Origin: Nocardia shimofusensis NBRC 100134
GTDB lineage: Bacteria > Actinomycetota > Actinomycetes > Mycobacteriales > Mycobacteriaceae
Direction of reading: 5' to 3'
Length of the DNA: 64,000 nucleotides
NCBI RefSeq assembly: GCF_001613125.1
Contig: NZ_BDBT01000004.1
Coordinates: forward strand, 1 to 64,000
Position 1 is the first letter of the stretch. Each line of letters begins with the position of its first letter. The notes under the pieces were generated by a model. It saw nothing but the letters and a program-made list of their open reading frames with translations, was not told the DNA's origin and did no database searches. The position numbers and the translations under genes are program-made. Of the stretch, positions 9,267 through 22,697 are shown piece after piece.

Positions 9267-9305
9267 TCCTTTAACGGACCGTCCGGTGAGGCGGGGAAGG
9301 AGGTC
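9267..9305 (+). promoter_or_regulatory. PyrR-binding RNA leader overlapping the pyrR ribosome site
   Basis: The leader contains CTTTAAC then CCGTCCGGTGAGGCGG (9280-9295), a short stem with the UCCNGNGAGG-type loop that PyrR recognises, immediately followed by the ribosome site GGAAGGAGG (9295-9303) and the pyrR ATG. In actinobacteria this arrangement fits translational repression by PyrR with UMP rather than transcription attenuation. A TAGGCT hexamer at 9246-9251 may be the -10 box. Confidence 0.65.
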
Positions 9306-9308
9306 GGC

Positions 9309-9953
9309 ATGCCTGTGCCCGGAGATCGGGCGGCCAAGTCTGCCGAGACTGCCAAGTCCACTGAGCAGTCGCAACGGCACACGCCCGATTGGGTGGCCGC
9401 AGGCCGGGAGCTGTTGTCCGCTTCCGATGTCGGCAGGACCGTCGCGCGCATCGCGCACCAGATCATCGAGAAGACCGCGCTGGACGCGGGCGAGGCGGAC
9501 GCGCCGCGCGTGGTGCTGATCGGCATCCCGACTCGCGGTACCACCCTGGCCGCGCGGCTCGCCGACAAGATCGAGGAGTTCTCCGGCGTGCGTCCCGCGC
9601 TCGGCTCCCTCGACATCACGCTCTATCGCGACGATCTGCGCACCCGCCCGCACCGACCGCTGGAACGGACCTCCGTTCCCCCGGGCGGCATCGAGGACGC
9701 GCTGGTGGTGCTCGTCGACGACGTGCTCTTCTCCGGACGGACCGTGCGCTCGGCCCTGGACGGCCTGCGTGACCTCGGTCGTCCCCGCGCGGTGCAGTTG
9801 GCGGTGCTGGTCGACCGCGGCCACCGGGAACTGCCGATCCGCGCCGACTACGTGGGCAAGAACGTGCCGACCTCGCGCAGCGAGGACATCTCCGTGTTGC
9901 TGACCGAACACGACGGTCGCGACGGCGTGTACCTCCACCACGAGGAGGCGTGA
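9309..9953 (+). CDS. pyrR: Bifunctional pyr operon regulator / uracil phosphoribosyltransferase
   Basis: RNA-binding repressor of the pyrimidine operon that also makes UMP from uracil and PRPP. 214 residues; the PRPP loop [13 protein letters not shown] near 135-147 and the N-terminal [10 protein letters not shown]...[13 protein letters not shown] segment are diagnostic. It carries a 25-residue hydrophilic N-terminal extension relative to Bacillus PyrR, common in this group. It heads the operon and its leader carries a PyrR-type RNA element overlapping its own ribosome site. Its last codons overlap the pyrB ribosome site. Confidence 0.96.
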   Translation: MPVPGDRAAKSAETAKSTEQSQRHTPDWVAAGRELLSASDVGRTVARIAHQIIEKTALDAGEADAPRVVLIGIPTRGTTLAARLADKIEEFSGVRPALGSLDITLYRDDLRTRPHRPLERTSVPPGGIEDALVVLVDDVLFSGRTVRSALDGLRDLGRPRAVQLAVLVDRGHRELPIRADYVGKNVPTSRSEDISVLLTEHDGRDGVYLHHEEA

Positions 9954-9955
9954 GC

Positions 9956-10915
9956 ATGCGACACCTGTTGAGCGTGACCGATCTGGACCGGGTCACGGCC
10001 ACCGAACTCCTCGACGAAGCCGAGCGTTTCGAGCAGGCGTTGCTGGGCCGCGAGGTGCACAAGTTGCCCACGCTGCGCGGTCGCACCGTCATGACGGTCT
10101 TCTACGAGAACTCCACCCGCACCCGGGTCTCCTTCGAGGTGGCGGGTAAGTGGATGAGCGCGGACGTGATCAACGTGAGCGCGAGCTCGTCCTCGGTATC
10201 CAAGGGCGAATCGTTACGTGACACCGCGCTGACCCTGCACGCGGCGGGCGCCGACGCGCTGATCGTGCGCCATCCCGCCTCGGGCGCGGCGCATCAGATC
10301 GCGCGCTGGATGGACGGCTGGGCACGCGAGTCCGGCCGCACCACCGGACCGGCGATCATCAACGCAGGCGACGGCACCCACGAACATCCCACCCAGGCAT
10401 TGCTGGACGCGCTCACGCTGCGCCAACGGCTCGGCGACATCGAGGGCAAGCGGGTACTGATCGTCGGCGACATCCTGCACAGCCGGGTGGCGCGCTCGAA
10501 TGTCTTCCTGCTGCACACCCTGGGTGCGGAGGTGGTGCTCGTCGCGCCGCGCACGTTGCTGCCGGTGGGCGTGCAGAGCTGGCCCGCCCGGGTCTCGCAC
10601 CATCTCGACGCGGAACTGCCCGGCGCCGACGCGGTGCTGATGCTGCGGGTGCAGGCCGAACGCATGAACGGCGGGTTCTTCCCGTCGGCCCGCGAGTACG
10701 CGGTGAACTACGGACTGTCGGAGCGGCGGCTGGCGATGCTCGAGGAGCACGCCGTCGTCATGCATCCGGGGCCGATGCTGCGCGGTATGGAAATCGCCTC
10801 CGCCGTGGCGGATTCGCCGCAGGCGGCGGTGCTGCAGCAGGTCACCAACGGTGTGCACCTGCGGATGGCGGTGCTGTTCCGGCTGCTGGTGGGCGCCCAG
10901 GAGGCGATCGCGTGA
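9956..10915 (+). CDS. pyrB: Aspartate carbamoyltransferase catalytic subunit
   Basis: Condenses carbamoyl phosphate with aspartate, the committed step of pyrimidine synthesis. 319 residues with the carbamoyl-phosphate motif [13 protein letters not shown] (near 50-62), the [14 protein letters not shown] motif, and [11 protein letters not shown] close to the C terminus. No regulatory pyrI gene is present, as expected here. ATG 9956 follows GAGGAGG by seven bases; a GTG at 9950 overlapping the pyrR stop is less likely because it sits on the ribosome site. Confidence 0.97.
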   Translation: MRHLLSVTDLDRVTATELLDEAERFEQALLGREVHKLPTLRGRTVMTVFYENSTRTRVSFEVAGKWMSADVINVSASSSSVSKGESLRDTALTLHAAGADALIVRHPASGAAHQIARWMDGWARESGRTTGPAIINAGDGTHEHPTQALLDALTLRQRLGDIEGKRVLIVGDILHSRVARSNVFLLHTLGAEVVLVAPRTLLPVGVQSWPARVSHHLDAELPGADAVLMLRVQAERMNGGFFPSAREYAVNYGLSERRLAMLEEHAVVMHPGPMLRGMEIASAVADSPQAAVLQQVTNGVHLRMAVLFRLLVGAQEAIA

Positions 10916-10940
10916 ACGAGTTCGATCGGGAGGAGACGGT

Positions 10941-12254
10941 ATGAGCGGGCTGCTGATCACAGGCGCCCTGATCTACGGCGAGGGCGAACCGGTCGACGTC
11001 TTCATCGACGAGGGCGAGATCCGCGCGATCGGGACCGACCTGGGTGTGGTGGACGCCGAGATCGTCGAGGCCGACGGGCAGGTATTGCTGCCCGGATTCG
11101 TCGATCTGCACACCCACCTGCGCGAACCCGGCCGCGAGGACACCGAGACCATCGAGTCCGGCTCGGCCGCCGCGGCGCTGGGCGGCTACACCGCGGTGTT
11201 CGCGATGGCCAATACCAATCCTGTCGCCGACTCCGTGGTGGTCACCGATCACGTGTGGCGGCGGGGGCAGGAAGTCGGCTTGGTCGACGTGCACCCGGTG
11301 GGTGCGGTGACGGTGGGGCTGGCAGGTAAGCAGCTCGCCGAGATGGGCACGATGGCCGCGGGTGTCGGCGGCGTGCGGATGTTCTCCGACGACGGCCACT
11401 GCGTCTACGACCCGCTGATCATGCGGCGCGCGCTGGAGTACTCGAACTCGCTGGGCGTGCTGATCGCCCAGCACGCGGAGGAGCCGCGGCTGACCGAGGG
11501 CGCGGTCGCGCACGAGGGCCCGACGGCGGCTCGGCTGGGTCTGGCCGGCTGGCCGCGCGCGGCCGAGGAGTCGATCGTCGCGCGTGACGCGCTGCTGGCT
11601 CGTGACGCCGGGGCTCGTGTGCACATCTGCCACGCCTCCACCGAGGGCACCGTGGAGCTGGTGCGGTGGGCGAAGTCCCAGGGCATCTCGATCACTGCCG
11701 AGGTCACACCGCATCACCTGCTGCTCGACGACTCCCGGTTGGAGACCTACGACGCGGTGAACAGGGTCAATCCGCCGCTGCGTGAGATCTCCGATGTGGA
11801 GGCGCTGCGCCGCGCGCTCGCCGAGGGCGTCATCGACTGTGTCGCCACCGACCACGCACCGCACGCCGAACAGGACAAGTGCTGCGAGTTCGCGGCCGCC
11901 CGCCCCGGCATGCTGGGGTTGGAGACCGCGCTGTCGATCATCGTGGAGACGCTGGTGCGGCCGGGTCTGCTGGATTGGCGGGGGGTGGCGCGGGTGATGA
12001 GCGAGCGACCCGCGCAGATCGTCGGTCTCGACGATCAGGGTAGGCCCATCGAGGTCGGCGAGCCGGCCAACCTGACCTTGGTGGATCCGGAGGTCACCTG
12101 GACGGTGCGGGCGAAGGAACTCGCCAGCATCTCCGGCAACACCCCCTACGCGGAGATGACGTTGCCCGCGAAGGTGACAGCCACCATGCTGCGCGGGCGG
12201 ATCACCGCGCGCGACGGCGTCGCGGCGCGACCCCAGAGTGTGGGGGGCGCATAG
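10941..12254 (+). CDS. pyrC: Dihydroorotase
   Basis: Zinc amidohydrolase that cyclises carbamoyl aspartate to dihydroorotate. 437 residues, class I type: metal motif [10 protein letters not shown] near residue 53, a later ICHAST and the DHAPH motif ([14 protein letters not shown]) near 300. The final strands LTLVDP and [11 protein letters not shown] are typical of the family. ATG 10941 has GGGAGGAG upstream. Its TAG stop overlaps the GTG of the next gene by one base. Confidence 0.97.
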   Translation: MSGLLITGALIYGEGEPVDVFIDEGEIRAIGTDLGVVDAEIVEADGQVLLPGFVDLHTHLREPGREDTETIESGSAAAALGGYTAVFAMANTNPVADSVVVTDHVWRRGQEVGLVDVHPVGAVTVGLAGKQLAEMGTMAAGVGGVRMFSDDGHCVYDPLIMRRALEYSNSLGVLIAQHAEEPRLTEGAVAHEGPTAARLGLAGWPRAAEESIVARDALLARDAGARVHICHASTEGTVELVRWAKSQGISITAEVTPHHLLLDDSRLETYDAVNRVNPPLREISDVEALRRALAEGVIDCVATDHAPHAEQDKCCEFAAARPGMLGLETALSIIVETLVRPGLLDWRGVARVMSERPAQIVGLDDQGRPIEVGEPANLTLVDPEVTWTVRAKELASISGNTPYAEMTLPAKVTATMLRGRITARDGVAARPQSVGGA

Positions 12255-12757
12255 TGGAGCTGGAGAGAACGCTGTGGGTGATCGGCTGCCTGATCCTGTT
12301 CGCGCTCGGTGTGTGGGGGATGTACCGAGGCTGGATGAACCGGGCCGCACGTCAGGCCGAGCGCATCGGCGAACTGCCGCCGGTGCCCGAGGACCTGGGC
12401 GCGCAGGTACTGGAACCGACGACCGGCCTGTACCTGGGCAGCACCATGGCGCCCAGCTGGCAGGACCGTATCGCGGTGGGGGATCTGGGGTTCCGCGCCA
12501 CCGCGGAGCTGACGAAGTTCGACCGGGGGATTCTGCTCGAACGCGACGGGGCGGCGACCATCTGGATTCCCGGTGAATCTGTGACGGCGATCCGCACCGA
12601 ACGCGGGCACGCGGGCAAGGTGATGACGGAAGATGGTGTGCTGGTAATTCGCTGGAAGCTGCCGACCGGAACCGAGATCGATACCGGTTTCCGGGGAGAC
12701 GACAAGACGGTGTACCCGGCGTGGGCCGCGTCGATGACGAAGGAAGACGACAGATGA
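12254..12757 (+). CDS. Single-pass membrane protein of the pyr operon
   Basis: 167 residues: one N-terminal membrane helix (about 6-24, [18 protein letters not shown]) followed by a soluble beta-rich domain. It occupies the same slot between pyrC and carA in mycobacteria (Rv1382 in M. tuberculosis), so its place in the operon is conserved. No catalytic motif is recognisable; the soluble part looks like a small PH-like barrel, which is inference. It overlaps pyrC by one base and carA by four (ATGA), so its translation is tightly coupled to both. Function unknown. Confidence 0.82.
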   Translation: MELERTLWVIGCLILFALGVWGMYRGWMNRAARQAERIGELPPVPEDLGAQVLEPTTGLYLGSTMAPSWQDRIAVGDLGFRATAELTKFDRGILLERDGAATIWIPGESVTAIRTERGHAGKVMTEDGVLVIRWKLPTGTEIDTGFRGDDKTVYPAWAASMTKEDDR

Positions 12758-13871
12758 GCGCAGATACTGCAGCTGCCCTCGTGCTCGAGGACGGCCGGGT
12801 GTTCCGGGGAACGGCCTATGGCGCGGTGGGACAGACCCTCGGCGAGGCGGTGTTCTGCACCGCGATGACGGGGTACCAGGAGACCCTGACCGATCCGAGC
12901 TACCACCGCCAGATCGTGGTGGCCACGGCTCCGCAGATCGGCAACACCGGGTGGAACGACGAAGACGACGAGTCCGCGAAGATCTGGGTCGCCGGGTACG
13001 CGGTCCGCGACCCGGCGCGGCTGGCCTCCAACTGGCGGGCCACCACCACGCTGCCCGCCGAGCTGGACAGCCAGGGCGTCGTCGGTATCGCCGGGATCGA
13101 CACGCGCGCGCTGGTGCGTCACCTGCGCACCCGCGGGTCGATGAAGGCGGGCATCTTCTCCGGTGACGCGCTCGCAGGCACCGAGGAACTGGTGGCCAGG
13201 GTCACCGGCCAGCCCTCGATGCTCGGCGCGGATCTGGCCGGAGAGGTCTCGACCGATTCGCTCTACACGATCGAGCCGACCGGTGAGCCGCGCTTCACGG
13301 TGGTCGCTGTCGACCTCGGTATCAAGACCAACACTCCGCGCATGTTCGCCGAGCGTGGTCTGCGGGTGCACGTCGTGCCGTCGACCACCTCGCTGGATCA
13401 GCTGCTCGAGCTGAAGCCGGACGGCGTGTTCCTGTCCAACGGCCCGGGCGACCCGGCCACCCAGGACAGCGCGGTCGCGATCACCCAGGGCGTGCTCGAA
13501 CGCGGGGTGCCGCTGTTCGGCATCTGCTTCGGCAACCAGATCCTGGGCCGGGCGCTGGGCCGCGAGACCTACAAGATGAAGTTCGGCCACCGCGGCATCA
13601 ACATCCCGGTCGTCGAGCACGAGACCGGTCGCATCTCGATCACCGCGCAGAACCACGGGTTCGCGCTCGAAGGCGAGAAGGGCGAGCAGTTCGACACCCC
13701 GTTCGGGCGTGCCGAGGTCAGCCACGTGTGCGCCAACGACGGAACCGTGGAGGGCGTGCGCCTGCTCGACGGCCGCGCGTTCTCGGTGCAGTACCACCCC
13801 GAGGCCGCCGCGGGCCCGCACGACGCCGCATATCTGTTCGACCGCTTCGCCGGTCTCATGGAAGGAGCCTG

Positions 13872-13872
<1 letters not shown>
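12754..13872 (+). CDS. carA: Carbamoyl-phosphate synthase small (glutaminase) subunit
   Basis: Hydrolyses glutamine and passes ammonia to CarB. 372 residues: the N-terminal CarA domain ([17 protein letters not shown]) then a class I glutamine amidotransferase domain with nucleophile Cys in [14 protein letters not shown] and His-Glu in [11 protein letters not shown]. The catalytic triad is complete. The ATG overlaps the previous stop and its own TGA overlaps the carB ATG, so subunit stoichiometry is likely set by coupling. Confidence 0.98.
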
Positions 13873-17204
<3,332 letters not shown>

Positions 17205-17236
17205 GCCACCATGCGGAACGCATCGGGAGGAGTCGG

Positions 17237-18061
17237 GTGAGCAGCTTCGGCACCCGATTACGCGAGGCGATGGATCGCTTCGGCCCGCTGTGCGTCGGCA
17301 TCGACCCGCACCCGCACCTGCTGCGGGAGTGGGGCCTTACCGAGGACCCCGAAGGGCTCGAGCGTTTCGCCGAGATCTGCGTCGAGGCGTTCGACGGCAC
17401 GGTGGCGCTGGTCAAGCCGCAGGTCGCGTTCTTCGAGGCCTACGGCTCGGCGGGCATCGCGGTGCTCGAACGCACCGTCGAGGTGCTGCGCGCCTCGGGC
17501 ACCCTGGTGCTCGCCGACGCCAAGCGCGGTGACATCGGTTCCACGATGGACGCCTACGCGCGGACCTGGCTGGGCGACGGACCGCTCGGTTCGGACGCTG
17601 TCACAGTGTCGCCGTATCTCGGGTTCGGCTCCCTCGCCCCGGCGCTGGAGCTGGCCGAAGCCGGTGGACGCGGGGTGTTCGTGCTCGCGGCCACCTCGAA
17701 CCCGGAGGGCGCGCAGGTGCAGACCGCCGTCGCGGCCGACGGGCGCACCATCGCGCAGACGATGGTCGACGAGGCGGCGGCACGCAATGCGGGCGCGGAG
17801 TTCGGCTCGGTCGGCGTCGTCGTGGGCGCCACGCTGGCCGCGGCCCCTGACCTGTCCGCGCTCAACGGGCCGATCCTGATGCCGGGTGTCGGCGCGCAGG
17901 GCGGGGGACCGGAGTCGGTGCGTGAGCTGGTTCCCGAGGCCGTGCTGCGGGCCGTGGTGCCGAACGTCTCACGGGAAGTGCTGCGCGAGGGGCCGTCGGT
18001 CTCGGGACTGCGTGCCCGGCTCGACGCGCTGCAGGGCGAATTCGGTTTTCTCCGAAGGTGA
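17237..18061 (+). CDS. pyrF: Orotidine 5'-phosphate decarboxylase, type 2
   Basis: Decarboxylates OMP to UMP, the last step of the pathway. 274 residues, the longer type 2 form of actinobacteria. The catalytic Asp-Lys-Asp array is in [18 protein letters not shown] near 93-110. The GTG at 17237 has GGGAGGAG upstream and gives [26 protein letters not shown]; the longer frame is the carB overlap. Final gene of the operon, followed by two inverted repeats. Confidence 0.96.
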   Translation: MSSFGTRLREAMDRFGPLCVGIDPHPHLLREWGLTEDPEGLERFAEICVEAFDGTVALVKPQVAFFEAYGSAGIAVLERTVEVLRASGTLVLADAKRGDIGSTMDAYARTWLGDGPLGSDAVTVSPYLGFGSLAPALELAEAGGRGVFVLAATSNPEGAQVQTAVAADGRTIAQTMVDEAAARNAGAEFGSVGVVVGATLAAAPDLSALNGPILMPGVGAQGGGPESVRELVPEAVLRAVVPNVSREVLREGPSVSGLRARLDALQGEFGFLRR

Positions 18062-18111
18062 TACGCGAGGTTTAGCACCGCCTCGGAATGGGTACGCATG
18101 GCCCGTGCTGG

Positions 18112-18135
18112 CCGCTGGATTCGTTTCTCCAGCGG
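18112..18135 (+). terminator. Short hairpin after pyrF
   Basis: Perfect 8-base arms CCGCTGGA and complement, 8-base loop, followed by TTTC. Weak compared with the stem at 18219; possibly a first termination or processing site of the pyr message. Confidence 0.35.
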
Positions 18136-18218
18136 TTTCGGGTCCGCGGTGACCTCCCGGTGACCCCTGTCGTCTCGGGGGCGCAGGAGCGGGCGGGCCT
18201 CGCGCGCGACAGTGTTTT

Positions 18219-18256
18219 CGACGAGCCCCGGGCGGGTGACCGCCCGGGGCTCGTCG
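18219..18256 (+). terminator. Strong terminator of the pyr operon
   Basis: Perfect 17-base arms closed by the tetraloop GTGA, preceded by a short T-run. Among the strongest hairpins in the window. Lies 158 bases after pyrF with no gene between. Confidence 0.8.
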
Positions 18257-18643
18257 CGTCAGGGTGGCAGGCCGGGCCCCGATAAGACATGTGTTCGATG
18301 CGACACGCGCAAGAAAAGCGCGACACGCGGGCGAAATCCAGAAAGTTCCTGGTCGGAGGGCTCAGGGTTGCCGGCCGGGTGTCCGGTCGTGTCGCTATCT
18401 GTCGGCTAACTCGCCTCCGCACGGGAAAAACGCAGGTCGAGGCGTTTTCGGCAGAATTCGGAGTACGATCACGGCTATAGCCGGAGCGCGGTGCGCATCC
18501 CGCGCCGCTCGCCCTTACGGCATGCGGAATCATGCGCTGACCTGGGGGGTGGGTTCGCAATCGGCGGACGTCGTGGGTACGGTCGCTGGAGCCGTCGGCT
18601 CTTCGACGGCTGGATTAGCAATGAACGATGAGACGGAGGAACC
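18257..18643 (+). promoter_or_regulatory. Long untranslated/promoter region of mihF
   Basis: About 390 bases without a credible gene. Candidate -10 TACGAT lies near 18466. A 7-base stem GCCGTCG...CGACGGC at 18591-18610 sits in the presumed leader, 34 bases before the mihF start. Abundant nucleoid proteins commonly have long leaders; no known riboswitch is recognisable. Confidence 0.35.
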
Positions 18644-18964
18644 GTGGCCCTTCCCCAGCTGACTGACGAGCAGCGCGCCGCTGCTCTGGAGAAGGCGGCT
18701 GCTGCTCGCCGCGCTCGGGCGGAGCTCAAGGAGCGCTTGAAGCGTGGCGGCACCGACCTGAAGAGCGTGCTCGCCGATGCCGAAACCGACGAGATCCTCG
18801 GCAAGATGAAGGTGTCGGCGCTGCTCGAGGCCCTGCCGAAGGTCGGCAAGGTCAAGGCGGCCGAGATCATGAGCGAGCTGGAGATCGCCCCCACCCGCCG
18901 CCTGCGCGGACTCGGCGATCGGCAGCGCAAGGCGCTGCTGGCCCGATTCGACTTCGACGCCTGA
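18644..18964 (+). CDS. mihF: Integration host factor, actinobacterial type (mIHF)
   Basis: Small basic nucleoid-associated DNA-binding protein, unrelated to the HU-like IHF of proteobacteria; essential in mycobacteria and needed for L5 phage integration. 106 residues: a long charged N-terminal helix ([26 protein letters not shown]), then [21 protein letters not shown], a helix-two-turn-helix that binds DNA, ending in [19 protein letters not shown] start with GGAGGA five bases upstream. The neighbours gmk and rpoZ are the conserved order. Confidence 0.95.
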   Translation: MALPQLTDEQRAAALEKAAAARRARAELKERLKRGGTDLKSVLADAETDEILGKMKVSALLEALPKVGKVKAAEIMSELEIAPTRRLRGLGDRQRKALLARFDFDA

Positions 18965-18971
18965 CATCGAG

Positions 18972-19932
<961 letters not shown>

Positions 19933-19996
19933 CTCCACCTCGGTAGCCGCCGAGAGCAGTCGGCACGCCGAGATCAAGTAAAAACACGGAGGCGTA

Positions 19997-21223
19997 GTGA
20001 GCACACGCATCGTCGTCGGCGTCGGCGGCGGGATCGCCGCCTACAAGGCCTGCGCGTTGATCCGGCGGTTCACCGAGACCGGGCACCAGGTCCGGGTGAT
20101 CCCCACCGAGTCGGCTCTGCAGTTCGTCGGCAAGGCCACCTTCGAGGCACTGTCCGGGAATCCGGTGCACACCGATGTGTTCACCGACGTTCCCGAGGTG
20201 CCGCACGTGCGGCTCGGCCAGGAAGCCGATCTCGTCGTCATCGCCCCCGCGACCGCCGACCTGATGGCCCGCGCCGCACACGGCCGCGCGGACGACCTGC
20301 TCACCGCCACTCTGCTCACCGCCCGATGTCCGGTGCTGTTCGCGCCCGCGATGCACACCGAGATGTGGGAGCATCCGGCCACCCAGGCGAACGTGGCCAC
20401 CCTGCGCGCGCACGGCGCGGTCGTCATGGAACCGGCCTCGGGCCGGCTCACCGGCACCGATACCGGGCCGGGCCGGCTGCCCGAGCCGGAGGAGATCTTC
20501 GGCTTGGCCTCGCTGCTGCAGGAACGTCAGGACGCCGTGCCGCGCGATCTGGTCGGCAAGCGCATCGTGATCACCGCCGGTGGCACCCGTGAGCCGCTGG
20601 ACCCGGTGCGCTTCCTGGGCAATCGGAGTTCCGGCAAGCAGGGTTACGCCCTGGCCAGGGTCGCCGCCCAGCGCGGCGCGCAGGTGACGCTCATCGCGGG
20701 CAACACCATCGAGATGGCCGCGCCCGCCGCGGTCGATCTGGTGCACATCACCACCGCCGACCAGCTCAAGACCGCCGTCGACAAGCATGCCGTCGGTGCC
20801 GACGCGGTGATCATGGCGGCGGCGGTGGCCGATTTCCGGCCGACCAACGTGGCCGCCGTCAAGATCAAGAAGGGCGCGGGCGAACCCGATGTCATCCCGC
20901 TGACCAAGAACGACGACATCCTCGCCGGCCTCGTGCAGTCCCGCCGTGACGGGCAGTTGCCCGGCACCGCCATCGTCGGCTTCGCCGCGGAGACCGGCGA
21001 CGAGGACGGCGACGTGCTCACCCACGCGCGCGCCAAGCTCGCTCGCAAGGGCTGCGATCTGCTCGTGGTCAATGCCGTGGGCGAGGGCAAGGCGTTCGAG
21101 GTCGACACCAACGACGGCTGGCTGCTCGGCGCCGACGGCGCCGAACAGGCGCTCGACCACGGGTCCAAGGCATTGCTGGCCAGCCGGGTGCTCGACGCGC
21201 TGGTGCCGCTGTTGCGTTCCTGA
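19997..21223 (+). CDS. coaBC: Bifunctional phosphopantothenoylcysteine decarboxylase/synthetase
   Basis: Two consecutive steps of coenzyme A synthesis. 408 residues. The N-terminal CoaC flavoprotein half (about 1-180) has GVGGGIAAYKA, the PTESALQFVG FMN segment and FAPAMHTEMW; the C-terminal CoaB half has ITAGGTREPLDPVRFLGNRSSGKQG and the nucleotide-binding AAAVADFRP with KIKK. Full length, GTG start. Confidence 0.97.
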   Translation: MSTRIVVGVGGGIAAYKACALIRRFTETGHQVRVIPTESALQFVGKATFEALSGNPVHTDVFTDVPEVPHVRLGQEADLVVIAPATADLMARAAHGRADDLLTATLLTARCPVLFAPAMHTEMWEHPATQANVATLRAHGAVVMEPASGRLTGTDTGPGRLPEPEEIFGLASLLQERQDAVPRDLVGKRIVITAGGTREPLDPVRFLGNRSSGKQGYALARVAAQRGAQVTLIAGNTIEMAAPAAVDLVHITTADQLKTAVDKHAVGADAVIMAAAVADFRPTNVAAVKIKKGAGEPDVIPLTKNDDILAGLVQSRRDGQLPGTAIVGFAAETGDEDGDVLTHARAKLARKGCDLLVVNAVGEGKAFEVDTNDGWLLGADGAEQALDHGSKALLASRVLDALVPLLRS

Positions 21224-21224
21224 C

Positions 21225-21242
21225 TTCGGCGGGCGCGCCGAA
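21225..21242 (+). terminator. Small hairpin after coaBC
   Basis: Perfect 7-base arms TTCGGCG and complement with loop GGCG, two bases past the stop, followed by a short AT-rich stretch. Modest strength; would separate coaBC from metK. Confidence 0.4.
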
Positions 21243-21470
21243 AGATCTTGTGCGCGGAGCGCTTCGGCCCGCTCGTCGCCGCAGGCGCCGCCGAAGGTGC
21301 CGGCCCGGTGGGCGTGGGAAGACGAATGGACGGTGAACCTCGGTGTTGCCGCGACCATCGATGTCCAGGATCTGGAATAGTCTGCAGGGGAAGGGCCACT
21401 CGGCAGTGACGTGACGTACTGTCGCTGTCGCGATCCGATACGACGAACCCGTCAGGGAGAGGGAAGAACT

Positions 21471-22682
<1,212 letters not shown>

Positions 22683-22697
22683 GTCGCCCGGGTCCGC

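Noticed and set aside
18088..18285. 65-codon frame after pyrF
   Set aside because: Runs through the 17-base terminator stem and has no ribosome site.
21224..21470. SAM riboswitch before metK
   Set aside because: None of the SAM riboswitch core sequences could be seen; only promoter-like elements.
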